Positions 44,142 through 52,924 of a stretch of DNA of 64,000 nt are shown here, piece after piece. The notes below the pieces were generated by a model that saw nothing but the letters and a program-made list of their open reading frames with translations, was not told where the DNA came from and did no database searches. The position numbers and the translations under genes are program-made. Source of the stretch: CAWBUW01 sp963792075 (lineage in GTDB: Bacteria; Chloroflexota; Anaerolineae; Anaerolineales; UBA4823); contig CAWBUW010000007.1 of assembly GCA_963792075.1 (NCBI GenBank), positions 124,001-188,000 on the forward strand, read 5' to 3'. Within the stretch, counting starts at the first letter, position 1, and each line of letters opens with the position of its first letter.

Positions 44142-45074
44142 TTATGTCTCCTGGGCAGCGAACATATCCCGCACACCATCCCCTAGAAGATTGAAGCCTA
44201 ACACGACGACAACAATCCCAAGTGCCGGGAAAAGGGCAATCCACCATTGATCAGGAAGATAGCGAGCGCCATCCGCAATCATCGTCCCTAAACTTGGTTC
44301 TGGAGGCTGGACACCCAACCCAACGAAGCTGAGCATGGAGCCAATGATGATCACCCAGGCAACATCCAGGCTCATTTTCGTCAGAACCGGCGAGATCGTG
44401 TTCGGTAAAATCTCTCGGAAGAGGATGTGAGCGGTGCTTGCACCAGTAACCTCTGCAGCGCTGACGAAATATTCATTGCGTAGGGCTACGGTTAAGCCAT
44501 ATACAAGCCTTGTATACCATGGCCACCACATCAAGGAAACGGCTAACATACCATTCCATAAATTGGGTTCAAGTACAGACGCCACCGCCAACGCCAGGAT
44601 TAATGGCGGCACGGCCAGAAAAATATCAGTTGTGCGCATGATGATAGTGTCGATCCACGTCCCTTTGAAGTAACCTGCCATCAGCCCCAGAAACACACCT
44701 GGCGGGACTACCAGCGTTAAAACGACCACGCCCATCAATAGAGAAGAGCGCAGACCAAAGATAATTCGGCTCAAGATATCACGGCCAATCTGGTCTGTAC
44801 CAAATAAATACTGCAGGCTCGGGGGACTCTTGGCATGGGCAAAGTCGGTGAAGGGCCCGGCATGTTTGGGATAAGGAGCCACCCACGGAGCAAAGATGGC
44901 CAGGAAAATAACTAGCAGGACTGTAGCAATCCCAATAACGGACAATGGATTGCGTGAGAATTTATACCAGGAACGCCCCAAATCCTGCCGCTTGGATTCG
45001 CGCTCCAGGTGTTTGATCTGTTGAAGCGTGAATGCCGCCTGATTATTTTGATTGACGACCAGATCTTCTGGCAT
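44142..45074 (-). CDS. ABC importer permease (OppC/DppC type)
   Basis: A 310-residue permease. The N-terminal helix (NPLSVIGIATVLLVIFLAIFAPWVAPY) is the OppC N-domain, and five helices follow. The EAA loop reads YFVSAAEVTGASTAHILFREILPNTISPV, which touches the ATPase. LLFGTDQIGRDILSRIIFGLR is a strong family block (here YLFGTDQIGRDILSR). It lies 24 bases after the OppB-type gene and overlaps nothing downstream. Confidence 0.93.
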   Translation of the reverse strand: MPEDLVVNQNNQAAFTLQQIKHLERESKRQDLGRSWYKFSRNPLSVIGIATVLLVIFLAIFAPWVAPYPKHAGPFTDFAHAKSPPSLQYLFGTDQIGRDILSRIIFGLRSSLLMGVVVLTLVVPPGVFLGLMAGYFKGTWIDTIIMRTTDIFLAVPPLILALAVASVLEPNLWNGMLAVSLMWWPWYTRLVYGLTVALRNEYFVSAAEVTGASTAHILFREILPNTISPVLTKMSLDVAWVIIIGSMLSFVGLGVQPPEPSLGTMIADGARYLPDQWWIALFPALGIVVVVLGFNLLGDGVRDMFAAQET

Positions 45075-45098
45075 TCTGTTTTCTCGTTCCTTTCATGA

Positions 45099-46112
45099 TT
45101 AGCTTAATCGGATTCGTGGGTCCAGCTTGGCAACGATAATATCCACCACGATATTCACGATGACAAAAACAGTGCCCAACACAAGAATCACCGCGGAGAT
45201 GGCGTTCAAGTCTTTGTTCAGCATTGCGCTCATCCCATAACGCGCCAGCCCAGGCCAATTGAAAATAAGTTCGACCAAAAAAGCAACGCTAAATGTAGAC
45301 GCGATGTCCAGCCCCAGAATAGAAATCGTTGGAATCAAGGATGGCTTTAGTAGAAAACGCCCCATCACGATCCGCTCTGGAATGCCTAAGGATCGAGCAG
45401 AAGCAATATAGTCTTTACCTAAATTATCCGCCATTGAGGCCCGGGTTATACGGGCTTCTTGAGCAATAGACCCCATTGCCAGCGCCAGCGACGGGAGCAG
45501 GAGATGTTTCAAAGCATCCACGAAGGTAGTGAATTGCCCGGTCAATAAGGCATCAATCGTGATTAACCCCGTGATGAGATGGGGGACAGGCACTTTTTCA
45601 CTTACACGCCCAATAATAGGCAGCCAATTTAGCGTAAATCCAAATAAGAGAATGAACAAAATTGCAAAAACGAATGATGGCGTTACAATCCCGGCATAAG
45701 AAAACAGGCGGACGACATTATCAATCCAGGTATCTTTATATCGAGCGGAAAGAATGCCCAAACTGATTCCACCGAAAGCCGAGAGCAGCCCTGAATAAAG
45801 GACCAACTCCAGGGATGCAGGGAAGAATTCTGAAATATCTGTCGTAACCGGGCGCTGCGTAATGAGAGAGAGCCCAAAATCACCTTGAAGCGCATCCCCC
45901 AACCAATAACCATATTGAATATAAATAGGCTGATTCAAGTGCATTTGCTCGCGGAGCCTGTCAACCACCCATTGGGGCGCACGAGCTCCAACTGCCATGC
46001 GCGCTGGATCGCCTGGCATCACTCTGGCAATCAAAAAAATCACGATTGAGAGGCCAAAAAGGACGAAAACAGAATAAATAATACGCCGAAAAAGAAAGTT
46101 CAACAATGACAT
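45099..46112 (-). CDS. ABC importer permease (OppB/DppB type)
   Basis: A 337-residue permease. It begins MSLLNFLFRRIIYSVFVLFGLS, the usual OppB start, with AGAGG ten bases upstream; the frame extends to 46145 without family character. MPGDPARMAVG and the EAA loop KDYIASARSLGIPERIVMGRFLLKPSLIPT are clear. It pairs with the OppC-type gene to form the channel. A large hairpin separates it from the solute-binding protein gene upstream. Confidence 0.92.
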   Translation of the reverse strand: MSLLNFLFRRIIYSVFVLFGLSIVIFLIARVMPGDPARMAVGARAPQWVVDRLREQMHLNQPIYIQYGYWLGDALQGDFGLSLITQRPVTTDISEFFPASLELVLYSGLLSAFGGISLGILSARYKDTWIDNVVRLFSYAGIVTPSFVFAILFILLFGFTLNWLPIIGRVSEKVPVPHLITGLITIDALLTGQFTTFVDALKHLLLPSLALAMGSIAQEARITRASMADNLGKDYIASARSLGIPERIVMGRFLLKPSLIPTISILGLDIASTFSVAFLVELIFNWPGLARYGMSAMLNKDLNAISAVILVLGTVFVIVNIVVDIIVAKLDPRIRLS

Positions 46113-46155
46113 AACCCGATTACCTCTCATCCACCAACCGGTCAACGCTCATCTT

Positions 46156-46207
46156 GTTTGGGGCTCTCGAAGTGAGTCAGGCAGCACTTCTCCGAGAGCC
46201 CCCAAAC
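46156..46207 (-). promoter_or_regulatory. Intercistronic stem-loop between SBP and permease genes
   Basis: Left arm 46156-46174 and right arm 46185-46207 pair over about 18 bases, with a small bulge, around a ten-base loop. There is no T run on the minus strand, so it is not a standard terminator. Such hairpins after solute-binding protein genes often protect the upstream message and lower permease expression. Confidence 0.65.
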
Positions 46208-46279
46208 AGGAAATGTCAATTCAAATTTTTAAATTGTTGGTCAGGGACAGTTTACCTTCTGTGGTGATTCGAAAATTCA

Positions 46280-47971
46280 TTACGGGCAATTCACGCCGAT
46301 ATTGGCTGCAAAAATTTGATAGCCCATAATCCCGCTTGTCCCGCCATTGACCGCAGGCCAGTCTACGCAAGTACGATATGCGTGTTTTTCAACCTGATCA
46401 TAGATCCACAGGGATGCAGCCTGATCCACGAGCTCAGCCTGGATTTTCGCGTATTTATCAAATCGCGCCTGATTATCCAATGTAGCCAGAGCATCATCGA
46501 TTTCCGCATCCAGTTTGGGATCTTGCAGCCATTCAACTTGCTGCCATGTTCCGGTGGTGCTGGAGTGGTAGCGCTGTTTTAGCATCAAACCAGCTTCAGG
46601 GAGATCGGCGGAGACATAAATCGTTGCGATGGATGGGCTGGTTTCGAGCTTGCTCGTGTTCTCAACCAGGCTCAACCACGGAACTTTGGCAATATCAACC
46701 TTCATTCCGATGTCGGCCATATTCGCCTGGAAGAGCAGTGCCCATTTCTCCTCGTCGGGGACCTCAGCAACCCACTGGAGCTTGATCGGATAATTGGCAA
46801 TGTCGCTGGCGTATTTGCACTGAGCTAATTCAGCTTTGGCCTTTTCAAGATCGTGTTTGAAAGTGAACACGTTCGGGTCGTGCCCGGCGACTATAGCGGG
46901 TACTGGGCCAACCATTTGCTTTGTGCCTGGCCATTCCAGGCCTACTGCAGCATCGTAATCGAATGCATAATCAATCGCGCGCCGGCAATGGACGTCATCG
47001 GTTGGAGCCATGCGATTGTTGATCATGTAATAGAAGGAAGACAAGGATGGAAGCGCTGCGATCTTCAACCCATCAATTTTTTCCAACGCCTGGTAAGCTT
47101 CAAACGATTGCCACTGGTCAGAAATTTCCAGCTCTTTGTTTTGCATCAGGCTGCGGATTGTGGCAGCTTCGGTCGTGCCGATAAAACGCACTTCGTCTGG
47201 CGCCTGGGGATTGAATTTGCCCCACCAATCCGTATTTTTTTCCATTAACAAATATTGTTCGAGAGGGAATTCTTTCACTTTGTAAGGCCCAGAGCCAGCA
47301 TCATGGGTTTGCAGCCATTCCTTTCCAAAATCGCCATCCGCTCCATAAGGCCCTTCTGCCTTCGTGTTTTTGCGGACCAGAGCTTCTTCAAGTACATAAA
47401 GCCTGACAAGGCTTGGCAGGAACAATGCGCTTGCGCTTGTGAGTTTGAACTCTACAGTCGAATCATCGGCTGCTTTTACGGAATCTACGCCTGCTGTAAC
47501 CAGATATGCAAAGCCTTCACCAATGGTTTTCATCCGGTCATAGCTGAAAACAACATCACTCGCTTTGAGAGGCGTGCCATCATGGAATTTGACCCCTTGC
47601 CGCAGGTGGAAGGTCCAGGTTAATCCATCAGTGGAAGTCTCCCATTTTTCAGCTAACCAGGGGTCAACCAATCCTTTTTCATTGGGAAAGACCAGGGTGT
47701 CATACAGGTTCACCAATGAAGTAGAACTGGCATTGTCATTGCCTACGGCCGGGTCAATGCGATCTGGCCATGAGAATGAAACTCTGAGTACCCTCGTTGT
47801 AACCGCTGCGGCTGTGGTTGGAGCAGGGGCGTCTGTTGCGGCTGCGGAAGTAGGTGCCGGAGCTTGAGTTGCAGGAGGGGCTGACGTTGTTGCCGATGTG
47901 CAACTTGTTAGCAGTATGCTAACAACCATGACAACCGCAAGAATAATATAGGGTTTGTTTTTTATAACCAT
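46280..47971 (-). CDS. Family 5 solute-binding lipoprotein
   Basis: A 563-residue lipoprotein of the dipeptide/oligopeptide-binding (SBP_bac_5) family. A signal peptide ends with the lipobox LTSC (C24), followed by a Thr/Ala/Pro linker. The family blocks TWTFHLRQGVKFHDGTPLKASDVVFSYDR and RRAIDYAFDYDAAV are clear. It captures substrate outside the cell for the permeases downstream. As the importer sits with hydantoinase genes, the substrate is probably a peptide-like or cyclic amide compound. It is the first gene of the operon, about 170 bases after an XRE-cupin gene read the same way. Confidence 0.93.
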   Translation of the reverse strand: MVIKNKPYIILAVVMVVSILLTSCTSATTSAPPATQAPAPTSAAATDAPAPTTAAAVTTRVLRVSFSWPDRIDPAVGNDNASSTSLVNLYDTLVFPNEKGLVDPWLAEKWETSTDGLTWTFHLRQGVKFHDGTPLKASDVVFSYDRMKTIGEGFAYLVTAGVDSVKAADDSTVEFKLTSASALFLPSLVRLYVLEEALVRKNTKAEGPYGADGDFGKEWLQTHDAGSGPYKVKEFPLEQYLLMEKNTDWWGKFNPQAPDEVRFIGTTEAATIRSLMQNKELEISDQWQSFEAYQALEKIDGLKIAALPSLSSFYYMINNRMAPTDDVHCRRAIDYAFDYDAAVGLEWPGTKQMVGPVPAIVAGHDPNVFTFKHDLEKAKAELAQCKYASDIANYPIKLQWVAEVPDEEKWALLFQANMADIGMKVDIAKVPWLSLVENTSKLETSPSIATIYVSADLPEAGLMLKQRYHSSTTGTWQQVEWLQDPKLDAEIDDALATLDNQARFDKYAKIQAELVDQAASLWIYDQVEKHAYRTCVDWPAVNGGTSGIMGYQIFAANIGVNCP

Positions 47972-48144
47972 CTCTCCATCTCCTTTGGGCTAATTGTGAA
48001 ATGAATAATAACCGGAGGGTTGATCTATTTGATAATTTGCCTGCACCACTTCCTTTCTCTATAGATTTCTGGGTCAGATGGTTGAATTATTTTTGCTATT
48101 CAGCCGTTATATAGCTTCTTTACGGAACAACTTTGGTTCTAATT

Positions 48145-48696
48145 TCAGCGATCTTCCAGTGAGGCTGCCCGTCCCCAGATAAAAACGCACGGTTCATCGC
48201 CTGTATTACTCCAGGAACGTGTTTGACATGCATCGATGTGAATGCTATCGCCGGTGGCTAATTCGATCCATTCTTCACCGGCATAAATCGTCAAACTGCC
48301 TGAAAGTACAAAGCAGATTTCTTCCCCCAAAAAAAGATCGAGTTGTTCAGGAGCAGTTTTCGGTTGAATGGTCACCTGGAATGCGCCCAGCATCCTGCTA
48401 CCGGCTCCAGGGGTCAGGGGTTCTTTCACAATCGATGCCGTTAGAGGGGTTTTGTCATTTCCTCTTGGTGCACGTTTGATATAGACAAGCTCCGTTTCAG
48501 TTTCAAAAAAATACCGCAGATCGACTTTGATCGCTTTCGCAATGTCCATCAGCGTTGTTAACGATGGCGTTGTCTTATTGCGCTCGATTTGCGATAAATG
48601 ACCTGCCGAGAGGTTTACTTTTTCTCCCAACTCGGTAAGAGTCAATTTCTTTTCGATGCGTAATTCTTTGATTCGCTCACCAATATTTTCAGACAC
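48145..48696 (-). CDS. XRE-cupin transcriptional regulator 1
   Basis: A 183-residue regulator with an N-terminal XRE helix-turn-helix (LRIEKKLTLTELGEKVNLSAGHLSQIERNKTTPSLTTL) and a C-terminal cupin (EEICFVLSGSLTIYAGEEWIELATGDSIHI). The cupin probably senses a small molecule. It lies between its paralogue and the importer genes on the same strand, so it likely controls the hydantoinase/importer operon. No clear operator could be picked out in the 170 bases downstream. Confidence 0.88.
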   Translation of the reverse strand: MSENIGERIKELRIEKKLTLTELGEKVNLSAGHLSQIERNKTTPSLTTLMDIAKAIKVDLRYFFETETELVYIKRAPRGNDKTPLTASIVKEPLTPGAGSRMLGAFQVTIQPKTAPEQLDLFLGEEICFVLSGSLTIYAGEEWIELATGDSIHIDACQTRSWSNTGDEPCVFIWGRAASLEDR

Positions 48697-48755
48697 TTGT
48701 TGTCACCTTAAGATTAAAAGATTGATTAGTTTGAAATGAATTAAAAACTGTTGGA

Positions 48756-49328
48756 CTAGAAAAAGGAGGGGGCCACCATAGAAATTACGATAGCCGGTTT
48801 ATTGTTCAGGTTTTCAATACGATGCTTTTCGGTTGATGCAAAATAGATGCTATCCCCAGGATAGAGATCGTAAAACGTGTTGCCAATCCAAAAGTGCAAA
48901 ACTCCGTCCAGGACATAATAAAACTCTTCACCATTATGACTGCGCAGCTCGTCCGTTGGTAATGCCTGGTTAGATGGTGTATAGGTTAATACAAATACGC
49001 TAAATGCCCCATGTCTGAACTTTGTGGTGAGGGGTGAGTAAATAATGGCAGAACCTTCAAGATGAAAACTCTCCCGGCTCTCATGATGCGTAACTTTGGA
49101 AGTTTCAATCTTGGTAGGAAAAAAGTCGGTTACCTTTACACCAAGGGCTTCAGCAATAGCGTATAAAGTTGTGATGGAGGGGGCAGCCTTGGAATTCTCG
49201 AGCTGAGATATAAAGCCAGGGGTACATCCGCTCTTTTCTGCTATCTCCTCCAGAGTCAGTCCACGCTTTTGGCGGAGCTCCTTCATCGTTTGTCCAATGA
49301 ATGCGATTGTTGTATCCATATTTAACAT
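48756..49328 (-). CDS. XRE-cupin transcriptional regulator 2
   Basis: A 190-residue paralogue of the adjacent regulator. XRE helix-turn-helix: LRQKRGLTLEEIAEKSGCTPGFISQLENSKAAPSITTL. Cupin: EEFYYVLDGVLHFWIGNTFYDLYPGDSIYF. The two share the same domain order but differ clearly in sequence, so one may respond to the substrate and the other to a product. A start at the second ATG (49319) is equally possible. The 140 bases upstream are AT-rich. Confidence 0.88.
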   Translation of the reverse strand: MLNMDTTIAFIGQTMKELRQKRGLTLEEIAEKSGCTPGFISQLENSKAAPSITTLYAIAEALGVKVTDFFPTKIETSKVTHHESRESFHLEGSAIIYSPLTTKFRHGAFSVFVLTYTPSNQALPTDELRSHNGEEFYYVLDGVLHFWIGNTFYDLYPGDSIYFASTEKHRIENLNNKPAIVISMVAPSFF

Positions 49329-49434
49329 ATATTACAGCATAAAAAATTTTTGTCAAGAGTTAATAATTTTAAGTATATGCAAACATTGTGATATATCGAG
49401 CAAATTATTAGACGGTTTTTTCAAGGTTGAAATA

Positions 49435-49463
49435 CCGAATTGCACGCAAATTGCACACATAAA
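49435..49463. repeat. Short direct repeat, copy 2 of 33292-33320
   Basis: The 29-bp sequence matches 33292-33320 with one mismatch and ends seven bases before a palindromic repeat. See the left copy for the interpretation as an integrase 3'-end relic. Confidence 0.45.
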
Positions 49464-49469
49464 CCGGGA

Positions 49470-49564
49470 GGCTGTCCAAAAAGACGAAAACAAGGAGAAA
49501 ATATGCATATCTGTGGGGGTGGTGCTTCGCACCACCCCCACAGATATGCATAAATTTTCTTCCT
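49470..49564. repeat. Dispersed palindromic repeat, copy 2 (inverted)
   Basis: This is the reverse-oriented copy of the element at 1872-1964. It has a perfect 22-bp inverted repeat (49503-49524 and 49530-49551) around the loop CTTCG. Stem bases differ from copy 1, yet each change is matched in the opposite arm. The outer blocks are nearly identical between copies. It lies directly before the surviving part of an excisionase gene, whose 5' end is missing. Confidence 0.8.
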
Positions 49565-49689
49565 ATGCTTACCGTTTGATGAAGAATGGGGTGCTGCCAA
49601 CCATACGCTTGGGTCGCAGCGTGAGAGTCAATAGCGAAAGCCTGCTGGAGTTCATTCGGGAGAATAATAAGCATGGGCAACATTCATGA
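49552..49689 (+). pseudogene. Excisionase (HTH_17) remnant, 5' end lost
   Basis: The reading frame ends in AYRLMKNGVLPTIRLGRSVRVNSESLLEFIRENN, the C-terminal two thirds of a MerR-like excisionase DNA-binding domain. The expected beginning with the first recognition helix is absent; the palindromic repeat takes its place. It lies 157 bases before the integrase gene, the usual xis-int order. The excisionase of this element is therefore lost. Confidence 0.75.
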
Positions 49690-49845
49690 TGGTAATAAAG
49701 GCAGTCTACCCAAAACAGAACGAATATTCTATAAATCGCCGAATGTGATAGAATTACAGACGGAAAGTATAGGTACCTTAACAACTGAGGTGCGTCGACA
49801 AGCCAGTCGAATCGCCGCTCCTTTTTAAACTGAAAGGAGCATAAA

Positions 49846-51049
49846 ATGGCGAAACGACGAGGTGATAACGAGGGCACACTTTACAAGTTGCCCAATGGGC
49901 GCTGGCGGGCTCAGGTTTCTATCGATGGCAGTCGCGCCAGCTTCACGGCATACGACAAATCAGAGTGCCAGGCTTGGGTGCGCAAGACACTCGATCAGGT
50001 CGGGCAGGGCTGGAATTATGCGGGCGGTAAGATAACGTTGGGGGAATACCTGAAGGTGTGGCTGGAGAACAACCGAGCATCGTTGCGATTGAATACCTAT
50101 GACCAATACCGCCGGACAGTTGAGAAGCATATTCTTCCCTATATCGGAAGTATGCGTTTGATGGATCTGCGCCCGGAGCGCGTTGAACGGTTGTATGCCT
50201 CACTGCTGAAGGATGGAATCGGCGTGCGCACGGTGCGCGTCGTTCACGCAGTGCTGCACCGGTCGTTGGCGAAAGCCATGCGCTACGGAATCGTCCTGCA
50301 CAACCCAACCGATGGCGCTGCCTTACCGCAATATAAACATGCTGAGATGCTGGTTTGGGATGAAACTCAGGTCTCACAGTTCCTAATTGCAGCTAAAGGT
50401 TCGCGCTATGAGGCGCTCTACCACCTAGCGGTCACGACTGGGATGCGCATGGGCGAGTTGTTTGGATTACAGTGGTCGGATTTATATTGGGTGAGCGGTA
50501 AGATCCACATAAGCCGCCAGGTACAGCATGTACCTGGTCAAAGCTGGAGTTTTGTTGAACCGGAGACTCGCTCTGGCCTGCGCACGATCAAGGTGGGAGA
50601 GGGCGTTTAGCAGGCCTTGCGAGAACAACTGGAAAGGCAGCAGGAAGAGCGAAGAATTGCTGGGAAGCATTGGACGGATCATAACCTGATCTTTCCATCC
50701 AAAAGTGGTACTCCAATGGACCCCTCCAACCTGCGCTTGAATTTTATTCAAGTTATCCAACAAGCCGGTCTGCCGAAAATCCGCTTTCATGACCTACGCC
50801 ACACTGCCGCTTCATTGATGCTCAACGATGCTCAACCATGGTATCCCCGTGATTGTTGTCTCTAAGATTCTGGGGCATTCCAAGCCCAGCACAACCATGG
50901 ATATCTACGGCCACCTGTACAATGAGATGCAGGATGAGGCAGCGCAGTTGATGGACGAGCTGGTTACACCGATTTGCACCCAATTGCACCCAATTGCACC
51001 CGAAAAAAGCAAGCCTGCTCAAAAAGCAGGCTTGGTGCCCCACAAGTAG
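49846..51049 (+). pseudogene. Tyrosine recombinase (integrase), doubly disrupted
   Basis: A phage/ICE-type integrase of about 400 residues. It has an AP2-like N-terminal arm, a SAM-like core-binding domain (GEYLKVWLENNRASLRLNTYDQYRR) and a catalytic domain with Arg in TGMRMGELFGLQ, HDLRHTAASL, LGHSKPSTTMDIYGHL. Two lesions break it. A TAG at 50608-50610 replaces a probable CAG. A 10-bp tandem duplication (50817-50826 and 50827-50836) shifts the frame; deleting one copy restores ASLMLNHGIPVIVV. The ATG at 49846 has AAAGGAGC upstream. The gene points at the 3' end of tRNA-Arg, the expected target. Confidence 0.88.
51003..51033 (-). terminator. Intrinsic terminator of tRNA-Arg
   Basis: On the minus strand a perfect 9-bp stem (51025-51033 with 51011-51019) around a five-base loop is followed by GC and six T. 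It lies about 50 bases past the tRNA 3' end and within the end of the integrase gene, so the same bases serve both strands. Confidence 0.75.
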
Positions 51050-51060
51050 GGGATGGGCAG

Positions 51061-51123
51061 TAGTCGACCGCCAGATATGTGCGCCCCAGGCAGGATTCGA
51101 ACCCACAACCCTCTGATCCGAAG
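51061..51123 (-). repeat. Right attachment-like direct repeat (tRNA-Arg 3' half)
   Basis: Matches 33121-33183 (offset 17940). It lies in the intact tRNA gene and its 3' flank, next to the integrase, as expected for the att site at the integrase end of an island. Confidence 0.75.
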
Positions 51124-51154
51124 TCAGATGCTCTGTCCATTGAGCTACTGGGGC
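51082..51154 (-). tRNA. tRNA-Arg (anticodon UCG)
   Basis: The minus strand folds into a full cloverleaf. The acceptor GCCCCAG pairs with CUGGGGC, the D arm has GCUC/GAGC, the anticodon stem UCUGA/UCAGA holds the loop CUUCGGA with anticodon UCG, and the T loop is UUCGAAU. The discriminator is G and no CCA is encoded. It reads codon CGA. It is the integration target for the island on its left, and a second integrase lies 128 bases to its right. Confidence 0.95.
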
Positions 51155-51282
51155 AGTAATTTACTGTGTCAGATATGTCCAATCAGCTTGATTTTCGCTA
51201 CTTTGGGCTATATATGGGGGATCCTTTCTCCTTCATTCACTCCAATCTTTCCGCTCTGTCAGATAAATCCATCACCACTGCA

Positions 51283-52362
51283 TTAACTACGCAGTACTCC
51301 ATCTAGCTTTTCCGCAGCCTCTTTTTGAAGAGTTGGGATCATGTGAGAGTATGTGTCTAGGGTTAGAGAAATCGATGAATGCCCCAACGCTTCCTGAACA
51401 GTTTTCGGATGTATATTTTGGGCAAACATAATTGAGGCAAATGTATGTCTCAAATCATGAAAGCGAATTTTTGGCAATCCCAATTTTACCAGAGTATTGG
51501 CAAAGTGCCTCTGAATATTTCGGGGGGAGAAAGCAGTTCCGTTGCTTGTTGTAAATATTAACCCTTCGTTTCTACGGTTCTTTTTCAAATCCTCTAAAAC
51601 GAATGAAGGGATCGCAACATTGCGGCGTGACTTATCGCTTTTGGGTTCACCGATGATTGTTTTACCCCGTACCCTTTGAAGATTCCGACGGACGCTGAGG
51701 GTCGAGATCTCAAAATTAATATCTTCCCAGTTGAGAGCCAGCAGTTCTCCAAGCCTCAATCCGCACCCAATGGCCAGGGCATAAAATGAATACAGACGAT
51801 CATCTTTCAGCGCTTCAAGGAATTGTTTGCTTTGTTCAACAGAGAATATCCGGAGTTCTTTTCTTGCAGGGCGGGGAGCTTCTACAAGTTCAGCGATATT
51901 TCGGCTGACGATTCCCCATTTGTAGGCTTGTTTCAACCCTCGGCGGATTACGGCATGTATATATTGAACTGTGCGATTTGATAAACCGCTTGAGACTTTC
52001 TGGCTATATAAGTCCTGAAGGTGGTACGGACGAAGGTCTACCAGGCGGATATGACCTATGGCTGGTTCTACATGTATTCTTAAAAGAGTTGAGTAGCTAT
52101 CAAAAGTTTTAGGTCTAACCTTATTTTTCACCACATCGGACATGAACCGGCTGAAGAAAGCGGAGACGGTCAGATTATCGTCTTTTACCCAAACCCCGTC
52201 TCGTAGTGCTTTACGTTGTTCGAAGAGCCACTCTTTGACAACCTTTTGGGTTTTGGAGTATTTAGTCTTTCGTTTACCATCGGGCAGGGTTATTTGAGCA
52301 ACCCAAAGATCATCGGGCCGCTGATATATCGTTCCTTCACCATGAGCACGTCGCATAGCCAT
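51283..52362 (-). CDS. Tyrosine recombinase (integrase), intact
   Basis: A 359-residue integrase. Catalytic residues are present: Arg in GCGLRLGELLALNWED, HDLRHTFASIM, LGHSSISLTLDTYSHM. The N-terminal half has the core-binding domain (LTVSAFFSRFMSDVVKNKVRPKTFDSYSTLLRIHV). It is not a close relative of the broken integrase on the other side of the tRNA. A small excisionase gene lies upstream in the same direction. The element it served is not evident: no second copy of a target sequence was found to its right. Its gene points at the 5' end of the tRNA. Confidence 0.92.
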   Translation of the reverse strand: MAMRRAHGEGTIYQRPDDLWVAQITLPDGKRKTKYSKTQKVVKEWLFEQRKALRDGVWVKDDNLTVSAFFSRFMSDVVKNKVRPKTFDSYSTLLRIHVEPAIGHIRLVDLRPYHLQDLYSQKVSSGLSNRTVQYIHAVIRRGLKQAYKWGIVSRNIAELVEAPRPARKELRIFSVEQSKQFLEALKDDRLYSFYALAIGCGLRLGELLALNWEDINFEISTLSVRRNLQRVRGKTIIGEPKSDKSRRNVAIPSFVLEDLKKNRRNEGLIFTTSNGTAFSPRNIQRHFANTLVKLGLPKIRFHDLRHTFASIMFAQNIHPKTVQEALGHSSISLTLDTYSHMIPTLQKEAAEKLDGVLRS

Positions 52363-52440
52363 AACTAACCTCTTGATAGATGGAACAATTGTTCTATATT
52401 GATATTATAAACCCATTTTCAGTTTTCTGTTAATCATTTC

Positions 52441-52650
52441 CTATCGCGGAAAGTACGCAGCCTGAGTAACTGCTGATGGCGATTGCGTGAGATATTTATC
52501 AATCCATTTCTTCAAATCGGTTTCGCGTACCCGTACGTTCCGTCCAATTTTCAGGTGCGGGATCTCGCCTGTCTGAACCAGGTAATACACCTTGCTCTTT
52601 GAGAGTTTGAGGTAGCGAGCTACTTCGGGGATGGTTAGAATTTCTTCCAT
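52441..52650 (-). CDS. Excisionase-family DNA-binding protein
   Basis: A 69-residue HTH_17 protein: MEEILTIPEVARYLKLSKSKVYYLVQTGEIPHLKIGRNVRV. AGGAGG lies six bases before the ATG at 52650; the frame runs on to 52695 with no homology. It precedes the intact integrase on the same strand, the standard xis-int pair that controls excision. The next 270 bases, to the response regulator gene, are AT-rich and hold no clear feature except a likely promoter region. Confidence 0.88.
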   Translation of the reverse strand: MEEILTIPEVARYLKLSKSKVYYLVQTGEIPHLKIGRNVRVRETDLKKWIDKYLTQSPSAVTQAAYFPR

Positions 52651-52924
52651 TTCGACCTCCTGAAAAACACTTTGGATTAACACAAAACGCCACACGAAAT
52701 GGCCAAATGCTGCTCACGTGTGACGTATCTGTCTAACGAAAGTATTCAATTGTTGACAATTTTATAGCACAAATTTTGGGTCGAGTTCAAGCAAATTTAG
52801 ACAAAATCTTGACTGAAAAATCGGCGAGCGTGTGATTGTTCAGCGAATATGACGCCAGTAACTGTTCGGGAAATTCGCGTGTATAATTTTCTTATCCCCA
52901 AACTACTTCTAGAAGGTGACGCCT

